DNA from: Martelella sp. NC20
Lineage (GTDB): Bacteria; Pseudomonadota; Alphaproteobacteria; Rhizobiales; Rhizobiaceae
Direction of reading: 5' to 3'
NCBI RefSeq assembly: GCF_013459645.1
Contig: NZ_CP054861.1
Location: 1,972,001-2,036,000 of the forward strand
DNA length: 64,000 bases
A program made the translations under genes and the position numbers. This document shows positions 55,522-62,261 of this stretch, in pieces. The notes below the pieces were generated by a model. The model made no database searches. It was not told the origin of the DNA and saw only the letters and a list, made by a program, of their open reading frames with translations. Position 1 is the stretch's first letter; each line of letters starts with the position of its first letter.

Positions 55522-55669
55522 GTTGAGGTCCCCGAAGAACACGGCGGCCCTCATCATTACCCGAGCGGCGCGCCGACGATTGAAAGATCAATGCGAAGCG
55601 ACCCAGGTGTTTTTTTCGAGATATGCGATATTGTTTCGCGTTAGGCAATCAAAATGAGCGCGGAACAAC

Positions 55670-56542
55670 CTATCCGTCTATTGCCACGGACCAGCCGAAG
55701 CGCGCGCTCTCGCCCGGGGCGAGCGTCCGGGTGAAAGGTCGGTCTTCCAGCGCCGGGCCCTTGCCGTGGGCGGCGGCCATGCCGTGCCACGGTTCCACGC
55801 AGATATAGGGCGCGCCCGGCTTGGTCCAGAGCGCCAGATTGGGCAGGTTTTCGAAGCGGAAATGCAGCGAGGGACCGTCCTCGGCGCTGAGACTCAGTCG
55901 GTCGCCGGCTCCCTCGGGAAAGATCATCGCATCCTCCTCGAAATAGTCGTGGTCGAGCGCGAGCACGCCATCGGCGAAGGGCGAGGCGAGCGGCGTCGGG
56001 TCCAGCAGGCCGTCGCGCAGGCGGATCATGGCGGGCTCTGCACGGTTGTCGAGCGTGATGTGATGCACATGGCCCTTGTTCAGGCCCGGCATCGGCCAGC
56101 GGAAGGCAGGGTGAAAGCCGAAACCGAACGGCATCGCCCGGTCGTCCCGGTTCGCCACCTCGGCTGTGACCGTCAGCGTGGCGCCGGCCAGCGCGTGGGT
56201 GATCGACAGAGAGAATTCGAACGGATAGGCCATCCGCGTGTCCGCCGTCGGGGCAAGCACAAAGCGACAGGACGACGCCGCGCTTTCTTCAAGCGTGAAT
56301 TCGCTCTTGCGGGCAAAACCATGCTGCTGCATCGGGAATGCCATGCCGTCGATCGTCACCCTGTTGTCCGGCGCCTTGCCGACGATCGGAAACAGGACCG
56401 GGGCCCGTCCCGTCCAAAAGGCGGGGTCACCGTCCCAGAGCCATTCGCGCCCGTCCCTGCTCGTGATCGACCGGGTCTCGGCGCCGAGCGGCGACACCGC
56501 GACGGCAAGGTTTTCGTTTTCAATCAGAATGTCGTCGGACAT
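55670..56542 (-). CDS. Aldose 1-epimerase family protein
   Basis: 290 aa. The GalM-like beta-sandwich is shown by LAVAVSPLGAETRSI, LWDGDPAFWTGRAPVLFPIVG, the catalytic-His region PFGFGFHPAFRWP and the PYICVEPWHGMA ending where Glu is the usual base. It may be a mutarotase or the related hexose-phosphate mutarotase (YeaD). ATG 56542 (MSDDILIE) is chosen. Single gene, no operon partners; upstream is the class III transaminase on the same strand, 160 bases away. Confidence 0.85.
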   Translation of the reverse strand: MSDDILIENENLAVAVSPLGAETRSITSRDGREWLWDGDPAFWTGRAPVLFPIVGKAPDNRVTIDGMAFPMQQHGFARKSEFTLEESAASSCRFVLAPTADTRMAYPFEFSLSITHALAGATLTVTAEVANRDDRAMPFGFGFHPAFRWPMPGLNKGHVHHITLDNRAEPAMIRLRDGLLDPTPLASPFADGVLALDHDYFEEDAMIFPEGAGDRLSLSAEDGPSLHFRFENLPNLALWTKPGAPYICVEPWHGMAAAHGKGPALEDRPFTRTLAPGESARFGWSVAIDG

Positions 56543-56702
56543 GACGGCATCTCCCGTTTGCGACAGTGCAAAAAATAGAGCGCGGAGTCGAAAAACGGAG
56601 ACCTGCTTCCTGAGAATGCTGATGCGGCAAGGCAAAATCGGGCGATCTGAACCAAACGCCCGATACGCCGGCCTCCTGTTCCCGACGCGCCACGCGACGG
56701 CG

Positions 56703-58031
56703 TCAGATATTGTTCATCAGCACCTTGCGCAGCGTGTCGAACAATTCGTCGATCTGGGCCTTGGAGACGATCAGCGGCGGCGACATGGCGATGATATCGC
56801 CGGTGGTGCGGATCAGCAGGCCGGCTTCATAGGCGTTCAGGAAGGCGGTGAAGGCGCGCTTGGTGGGTTCGCCGGAAATCGGCTCCAGCTCGATCGCGCC
56901 GATCAGGCCGGTATTGCGGATGTCGATGACATACGGGCAATCCCGCAGGCTGTGGAGCTGTTCTTCCCAATAGGGCGCGAGTTCTGTTGCCCGGGTCAGC
57001 AGGCCTTCTTCCTTGTAGGTGTCGAGCGTGGCGAGTGCCGCGGCGGACGCCATCGGATTGCCCGAATAGGTATAGCCGTGGAAGAACTCGATCATATGCT
57101 CCGGGCCGCTCATGAAGGCGTCATGGATTGCGGAGGTGACGAAAACGGCGCCCATCGGAATGACGCCGTTGGTCAGGCCCTTGGCGGTGATGATGATGTC
57201 CGGGGTGACGTCGTAATATTGCGCCGCAAACGGGGCGCCGAGGCGTCCGTAACCGGTGATCACCTCGTCGAAAATCAACAGTATGCCGTATTTGGTGCAG
57301 ATCTCGCGCAGTTTCTTGAGATAGCCCTTCGGCGGAATCAGGACGCCGGTCGAGCCGGCGACAGGCTCGACGATGACGGCGGCGATCGTGGAGGCATCGT
57401 GGAGCGTCACGATCCGTTCGAGTTCGCTTGCAAGGTCGAGGCCATGTTCCGGCTGGCCCTTTGTGAAGGCGTTCTTTTCGGGCAGATGGGTGTGCGGCAG
57501 ATGATCGACGCCGGTCAGAAGCGTGCCGAACATCTTGCGGTTGGAAACGATGCCGCCGACCGAGATGCCGCCGAAATTGACGCCGTGATAGCCCCGTTCG
57601 CGGCCGATCAGCCGGAACCGCGAGCCGTCGCCCCTTGCCCGGTGGTAGGCGAGCGCGACCTTCAGCGCGGTCTCGACCGATTCGGAGCCCGAATTGGTAT
57701 AGAGCACATGGTTCATGCCCTCGGGCGCGATATCGACCAGCCGGTTGGCAAGCTCGAAGGCCTTGGGGTGGGCGAGCTGGAAGGCGGGGGCGTAGTCGAG
57801 TTCGCCGGCCTGTTTGCGGATCGCCTCGGTGATCTTCGGCCGGCAGTGACCGGCATTCACGCACCAGAGCCCGGAGGTTGCGTCCAGAACCTGACGACCA
57901 TCGGCGGTCGTGTAATACATGTCCTTGGCGGCCACGAACATGCGCGGGGCCTTTTTGAACTGCCGGTTGGCGGTAAACGGCATCCAGAATGCGTCGAGAT
58001 TGTTGGGCGTCACATTGGCGCTGTCGGACAT
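56703..58031 (-). CDS. Class III PLP-dependent aminotransferase, omega-amino acid:pyruvate type
   Basis: 442 aa. Subgroup III transaminase opening: LDAFWMPFTANRQFKKAPRMF. PLP-binding: SGSESVETALKVALAYHRARG, LIFDEVITGYGRLG with the Asp, and the Schiff-base Lys in ITAKGLTNG. The sequence matches beta-alanine/omega-amino acid:pyruvate transaminases, with activity on beta-alanine, taurine-like or aromatic amines possible. ATG 58031 (MSDSANVTPNNL). The gene is downstream of the ArsR regulator on the same strand, 182 bases away. Confidence 0.87.
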   Translation of the reverse strand: MSDSANVTPNNLDAFWMPFTANRQFKKAPRMFVAAKDMYYTTADGRQVLDATSGLWCVNAGHCRPKITEAIRKQAGELDYAPAFQLAHPKAFELANRLVDIAPEGMNHVLYTNSGSESVETALKVALAYHRARGDGSRFRLIGRERGYHGVNFGGISVGGIVSNRKMFGTLLTGVDHLPHTHLPEKNAFTKGQPEHGLDLASELERIVTLHDASTIAAVIVEPVAGSTGVLIPPKGYLKKLREICTKYGILLIFDEVITGYGRLGAPFAAQYYDVTPDIIITAKGLTNGVIPMGAVFVTSAIHDAFMSGPEHMIEFFHGYTYSGNPMASAAALATLDTYKEEGLLTRATELAPYWEEQLHSLRDCPYVIDIRNTGLIGAIELEPISGEPTKRAFTAFLNAYEAGLLIRTTGDIIAMSPPLIVSKAQIDELFDTLRKVLMNNI

Positions 58032-58213
58032 GAGCTGCTCCAAAAAAGAAAGCGACCCGTCGCCGGGCCCCTGTTGCATCATTTCAATGGAGAGTACGTT
58101 ATCAGCGGCACCGACGTCGTCAAGCGAAAGCCTCTGCCGATGCGGAATCCGGCAGGCGATAGCCGTCTCCCGGACAACCCGTGCCGGCCTTCGATGAGCC
58201 GGCCGGCAGAGGT

Positions 58214-58534
58214 TCAGCCCGCCTTGCGGCTGGCGATCATTTCATCGTCGTAGATCTCGCCGAGCGTGTCGAGAAGCTTGCGAACCGGTTCGGCATGTGT
58301 GCTGTAATAGATGGTCTGCGCCTCGCGCCGCGTTTCGACGAGGTTCTGGGCGCGCAGTTTCGACAGGTGCTGCGACAGCGCGGACTGGCTCAGGCCGACG
58401 CGGATTGCGAGCGCGCCAACCGGCATTTCCCTCTCGATCAGCACGCAGAGAATCTGAAGCCGCTTCGGATTTGCCATCGCCGAAAGCAGGCTGGCCGCGG
58501 GAGAGGTCATGTCTGAAAGTTTGTTTGCGCTCAC
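58214..58534 (-). CDS. ArsR-family winged-helix regulator (NolR-like type)
   Basis: 106 aa starting at GTG 58534, which has AAGGAG seven bases upstream. The winged HTH contains MANPKRLQILCVL, GLSQSALSQHLSKLRAQNLV and TRREAQTIYYS. The metal-binding ELCVCDL motif of arsenic regulators is absent, so a non-metal ligand or redox signal (as in NolR or BigR types) is more likely. A dyad just upstream (58551-58567) suggests autoregulation. It may control the transaminase downstream. Confidence 0.85.
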   Translation of the reverse strand: MSANKLSDMTSPAASLLSAMANPKRLQILCVLIEREMPVGALAIRVGLSQSALSQHLSKLRAQNLVETRREAQTIYYSTHAEPVRKLLDTLGEIYDDEMIASRKAG

Positions 58535-58550
58535 AGCAGTACTCCTTGGT

Positions 58551-58567
58551 TTGACTTTAAGTGTCAA
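58551..58567 (-). promoter_or_regulatory. Dyad upstream of the ArsR gene, candidate autoregulatory operator
   Basis: TTGAC and GTCAA arms surround TTTAAGT, 15 of 17 positions symmetric, centred about 25 bases upstream of the GTG start. The region around it (58560-58740) is AT-rich. Such a position suits a homodimeric ArsR repressor blocking its own promoter. Confidence 0.45.
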
Positions 58568-58763
58568 TAATTTTTCCAATGCCTAAAATGGAATGTAACC
58601 GAGTCGTCGGGAAAATAATAATGTGAAATTTAGGGTAGTTTTTAAAAGGGCTGGCGAAAATAAAGCAAATCTCCGTTTCGGGTGCTCGTCGCCGCAACTT
58701 TGTTAAATTAGTTACTTTTCAAGATCGAGCCGGCACTGGTATTTCGCGTGGTGGCCATTCTGG

Positions 58764-59258
58764 TCAATCAGGCTCGATCAGAGCCTTGCCCTCGATGGCA
58801 TAGGCCTTGCCGAAACCGCCATTGAGGTTCGCCGATACCGGCGACAGGCGGAAGAGGTTGAAATCGGGGAAGTCGATATAGGTCCTTGCCTTCGGGTGGC
58901 GGTCGAGAAATCGCGTTCGTACCCGCTGATGATCGTCGCCGCCGCGTTCGATGACCGCGGCAAGGCATCGCGTCGTCATGCGCGGGTGGGCCATCGGATC
59001 GCCCTTTCCCGGTTCTCCCGTCAGCAGCGATACCTTGCTGTCCTGCAAGATCGCCCTGGTGTGGTTCGACAGCGCCGAAATCAGGATGACGGGCGTGCCG
59101 TCGGTATCGGTCGCGACCAGCACACGGCTTGCAAGCGGGAAACCTGTTTCCGGTTCGTTGACGGCAAGGGCGGCAAAGCTTGCATCCCGCAGGAGCGATT
59201 TCGCAAGGCTGATCGCCGCTTCGTCGGTTTCGCGCAGGGGAGATGATTTTTCGCTCAT
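58764..59258 (-). CDS. PPOX-fold FMN-binding protein (HugZ-like)
   Basis: 164 aa. Pyridoxamine-5'-phosphate-oxidase-like split barrel: AAISLAKSLLRDASFAALAVNE, FPLASRVLVATDTDGTPVILISALSNHT, LLTGEPGKGDPMAHPRMT. The last block matches the HugZ-type heme-utilisation or general-stress FMN family. Its ATG (59258) overlaps the stop of the ABC ATPase upstream by four bases, so the two are translated together. No heme gene is adjacent, so the function is open. Stand-alone member, without the C-terminal HugZ domain. Confidence 0.8.
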   Translation of the reverse strand: MSEKSSPLRETDEAAISLAKSLLRDASFAALAVNEPETGFPLASRVLVATDTDGTPVILISALSNHTRAILQDSKVSLLTGEPGKGDPMAHPRMTTRCLAAVIERGGDDHQRVRTRFLDRHPKARTYIDFPDFNLFRLSPVSANLNGGFGKAYAIEGKALIEPD

Positions 59259-60313
59259 GCCGTCGGCCTTTCCGGCCGCCGCGGCGCAAGGCCGGCGGCA
59301 ATCTCGCGGTGCGAGATCGTCCCGGCAATCCGCCCGCCCTCGACGACGCCGATGGTTCCCGGCCGGTCTGAAAGCAGTCGTATCAGCGTCATGGCCGGCG
59401 TCGCGGATTTGACGGTCGCCGCGATCCGTGTGTCCAGCTGACTGCGTGAAGCAACAGGTTTCATGATATCTTCTGCCGTGAGAACCGTGAGCGGGTTGGT
59501 ATTGGCTACAAAGTCGGCGACATAGTCGTTTGCCGGGTTTTTGACGATTCCGCGCGGCGTGTCCGTCTGGATCACTTTTCCTGCCTGCATGATCGCGATG
59601 CGGTTGCCCAGTTTGATGGCTTCATCGAGATCGTGGCTCACGAACAGGATCGATTTTCTGAGGCGCTGTTGCAGTTCCAGCAATTCATCCTGCAGATGGG
59701 CGCGGATCAGCGGATCGAGCGCCGAAAACGGCTCGTCCATCAGAAGAATCGGCGCTCCGGTGGCAAAGGCGCGCGCCAGGCCGACCCGCTGCTGCATGCC
59801 GCCGGAAAGCGCATCGATGGGATGATCGGCCCAATCCGAGAGGTTCACCAGGTGAAGCTGCTCCTCGATGCGCTCGCGCCGCTCGCGTCTGGGCACGCCC
59901 GAAAGCTCCAGCCCGAGGCCGACATTTTCGGCAACGCTCAGCCAGGGAAGCAGGGCAAACTGCTGGAACACCATGGAGACGGACCGCGCTCTCAGGGCCC
60001 TGAGCGCCTTGGCATTGGCGGTGTAGGGATTGACGACGCCTTTATCGGTATGGACGCGAACCTCGCCGCGTATGACCGGCGCCAGACCGTTGACGGCGCG
60101 CAGCAATGTCGACTTTCCAGACCCCGAAAGGCCCATCAGGACGACGATTTCACCGCGTCCGAGCGTCAGCGAGGCGTTGGCGACGCCGACGAGGTTGCCG
60201 GTGCGGGCATGAATGTCGTCGCGCGAATGACCGGCGTCGACAAGCGGCAGCGCGCGCCGCGCATGCTTGCCATAGATGATATCGATTGTGTTGATCTCGA
60301 CGACTGTTTCCAT
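59255..60313 (-). CDS. ABC transporter ATP-binding protein, choline/glycine-betaine (ProV/ChoV) type
   Basis: 352 aa. Walker A GLSGSGKST near 61-69, signature LSGGMQQRVGLARA, Walker B ILLMDEPFSALDP and the H-loop VSHDLDEA. A C-terminal CBS-like region (ITHREIA-type ending, here ISHREIAAG) senses ligand or ionic state in ProV/OpuAA proteins. The choline transporter ChoV is the closest style. No permease (ChoW) or binding protein (ChoX) is encoded beside it, so it is an orphan or serves a complex elsewhere. Confidence 0.85.
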   Translation of the reverse strand: METVVEINTIDIIYGKHARRALPLVDAGHSRDDIHARTGNLVGVANASLTLGRGEIVVLMGLSGSGKSTLLRAVNGLAPVIRGEVRVHTDKGVVNPYTANAKALRALRARSVSMVFQQFALLPWLSVAENVGLGLELSGVPRRERRERIEEQLHLVNLSDWADHPIDALSGGMQQRVGLARAFATGAPILLMDEPFSALDPLIRAHLQDELLELQQRLRKSILFVSHDLDEAIKLGNRIAIMQAGKVIQTDTPRGIVKNPANDYVADFVANTNPLTVLTAEDIMKPVASRSQLDTRIAATVKSATPAMTLIRLLSDRPGTIGVVEGGRIAGTISHREIAAGLAPRRPERPTA

Positions 60314-60489
60314 GGGTCTGCATCATCATCGGCAGGGGTAGGATAGCAGGAGGCTGTTTCTCACATTCGGGCCGAAGCGGCAAGACACAGCGCGCGAAAC
60401 GCGCGGCCCGCGGTTTTCTGTGGCTATCTGCGATTCCGGCTTCTTGTAGGCGCGCGATCGCGGCAAGAAAGGAGAAAAAGGACCGCACT

Positions 60490-61071
60490 ATGGCGAAACT
60501 CCACTTCTACTATGCCACGATGAATGCCGGCAAATCGACCTTGCTGCTGCAGGCCGCCTATAATTACCGCGAGCGCGGCATGCATGCCGTCATCCTGCTT
60601 GCCGAACTGGATGACCGGGGCGGCAAGGGCGTGGTTTCCTCTAGGATCGGCTTGGAGGCCGATGCGGTCACCTTCGGGCCGGACACCGATCTGTTCGAAT
60701 GCGCGGGCGCGCTCGACGGCAAGCGCAAGATTGATTGCCTGTTCGTGGACGAAGTCAATTTCGCCACCGCCGATCATGTCTGGCAATTGGCGCGGGTTGT
60801 CGATGAACTCGGGATTCCGGTCATGGCCTATGGCCTCAGATCCGATTTCATGGGGCGGCTGTTTCCGGCATCGGCCGAACTGTTCGTGCTCGCGGATGAA
60901 ATCCGGGAAGTGAGGACGATCTGCCATTGCGGCCGCAAGGCGACCATGGTGGTGCGGCAGGACCAGACGGGCAAGGCGCTGCTCGAAGGCCCCCAGATCG
61001 AGGTCGGCGGCAATGACCGCTACGTTTCCTATTGCCGCCTGCACTGGAAAGAGAAGACCGGACGCCGATAG
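60490..61071 (+). CDS. tdk: Thymidine kinase
   Basis: 193 aa, type II thymidine kinase. The P-loop is YATMNAGKSTLLLQA; the catalytic Glu region is VDEVNFAT; the lasso/zinc site has CHCGRKAT and YCRLHW. It salvages thymidine to dTMP. No operon partner; it is divergent from the choline-type ATPase and convergent with the LuxR gene. ATG at 60490 follows AAAGGAGAAAAAGG. Confidence 0.95.
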   Translation: MAKLHFYYATMNAGKSTLLLQAAYNYRERGMHAVILLAELDDRGGKGVVSSRIGLEADAVTFGPDTDLFECAGALDGKRKIDCLFVDEVNFATADHVWQLARVVDELGIPVMAYGLRSDFMGRLFPASAELFVLADEIREVRTICHCGRKATMVVRQDQTGKALLEGPQIEVGGNDRYVSYCRLHWKEKTGRR

Positions 61072-61105
61072 AGCGTTCCCTCCGGCGCTGACCCGCTGCG
61101 CGCAC

Positions 61106-61828
61106 TCATTCGATCAGCCTGAGGCGGATGGCCTTTGCCACGAGATGCGCCCTGTTGACGCATTCCATCTTGCGGATCGCATTTGCCAGATAGGCATTGA
61201 TGGTGTGGTCGGAGAGATTGAGGATCCTGCCGATCTCGTGCGAGGTCTTGCCTTCGGCGGTCCATTTGATGACCTCCAACTCCCGCGAGGAAAGGCTCTT
61301 CAGGTGATGGGCGGAAACCGGTCGCAACTGCTCGAACCGGCGGCAGGCGCACAGCGCCAGCCTGTTGATTTCGTCCTTTTCTTCGTCGCTGAGGGGGGCG
61401 CGATCCCCGAACAGCAGGAAAGCCAAGGGCTCCGGCTGGCAATCCGGCGCCGTGAAGACAACGCCCATGCGGACATGGATTGTCTTGAGGCGCTGGCCGA
61501 AAGCCGCCTCCGCATCATCCAGCTCGAACTGGCCGATATTCCACTCGACCGGGGAAGTTGCTTTTCTCCACGACCGGACGAAAGCGGAGTTTTGCAGGAT
61601 CTCCGCCTGATCATAGGCCGCGATGAGGGGGTAGGGAAGCGAGGTGAAGTGAATCAGGGACTGCAGCAGCGCGTCGCTGCTTCGGGGGATGTCAGTCAAC
61701 GTAAAGTGGTTAAAACCAAAGGTTGATGTTATCTCGCCAAGCGAAACGATAAGCTCGGCAATTGTTTCCGAATGCGCGACCCGTGCCCGCAATTCCAAAA
61801 TTCTGGCTTCGTCCATCATCATCGCCAT
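61106..61828 (-). CDS. LuxR-type autoinducer-responsive regulator (solo)
   Basis: 240 aa. Autoinducer-binding domain (about 15-160) with the conserved NHFTLTD...YPLIAAYDQAEILQNSAFVRSW...TSPVEW series, in which Trp, Tyr, Asp and Pro of the AHL pocket can be partly matched. The GerE helix-turn-helix follows with SLSSRELEVIKWTAEGKTSHEIG and ILNLSDHTINAYLANAIRKM. No luxI-type synthase is in the window. A lux-box-like dyad lies 155 bases upstream. The start is uncertain among four nearby ATGs (61816-61828); none has a strong ribosome site. Confidence 0.85.
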   Translation of the reverse strand: MAMMMDEARILELRARVAHSETIAELIVSLGEITSTFGFNHFTLTDIPRSSDALLQSLIHFTSLPYPLIAAYDQAEILQNSAFVRSWRKATSPVEWNIGQFELDDAEAAFGQRLKTIHVRMGVVFTAPDCQPEPLAFLLFGDRAPLSDEEKDEINRLALCACRRFEQLRPVSAHHLKSLSSRELEVIKWTAEGKTSHEIGRILNLSDHTINAYLANAIRKMECVNRAHLVAKAIRLRLIE

Positions 61829-62214
61829 TTCTGTCGTAAATTATGATACCTAAACAGTTTTTCGAATTTCGATCCAAGGATGCAGAGGAGAGTCGGTTAC
61901 CGTCCGGGGGAGCGTGAACGGTATGACGTCCATGGACTACTCCCTCATGAGTTGACGCAGGAAACCTTTGGAATCGAATATTGTCTATAGTTTGATAGAC
62001 CTTTTAACATGTGAAAATCAAGTTAAAGTTGTAATTCGGGGCGCGACTTCCCCCGTTTTGGCCGCCATCTGCCCGCGACGGCGGTCTGGAAGGCGAGATG
62101 CCGGCTATCCTGCCGCGCCTCGGCGCAACGGGCCGCAAACGGCGCGGGCCGGCACAACGTCGCGCCTCGATCAGGGTCATCGGGCGGTTGTCAGGGGTTG
62201 TTGGGGAGGCGGCG
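61829..62214. other. Intergenic region between luxR and maeB, no gene
   Basis: About 390 bases with no credible gene. 61829-62040 is AT-rich and contains the 18-base dyad at 61983-62000, and should hold the luxR promoter. 62041-62214 is GC-rich without clear structure. No tRNA or small ORF with a ribosome site was found. Confidence 0.6.
61983..62000. promoter_or_regulatory. lux-box-like inverted repeat upstream of the LuxR gene
   Basis: GTCTAT (61983-61988) and ATAGAC (61995-62000) form a perfect six-base dyad with six-base spacer (AGTTTG), 18 bases overall, close to the 18-20 bp size of lux/tra boxes though not the same consensus. It lies about 155 bases upstream of the LuxR start. Candidate binding site only. 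Confidence 0.45.
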
Positions 62215-62246
62215 GCAAGCAGGCTGGCTGGACAGCCTCTGCTTGC
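62215..62246 (-). terminator. Hairpin after maeB
   Basis: GCAAGCAG (62215-62222) pairs perfectly with CTGCTTGC (62239-62246), with an inner GCT/AGC extension and a two-base bulge. It lies 16 bases beyond the maeB stop. No T-run follows on the minus strand, so the termination is probably weak or Rho-aided. Confidence 0.5.
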
Positions 62247-62261
62247 GACCTGCCGTGTTGT

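Noticed and set aside
53222..55648. An 808-codon minus-strand frame covering the alpha-glucosidase and aqpZ
   Set aside because: It runs antisense through the alpha-glucosidase catalytic motifs and in another frame through aqpZ; no domain is visible.
61106..61828. A luxI-type synthase partner for the LuxR gene
   Set aside because: No gene in the window has acyl-homoserine lactone synthase motifs; the regulator is treated as a solo.
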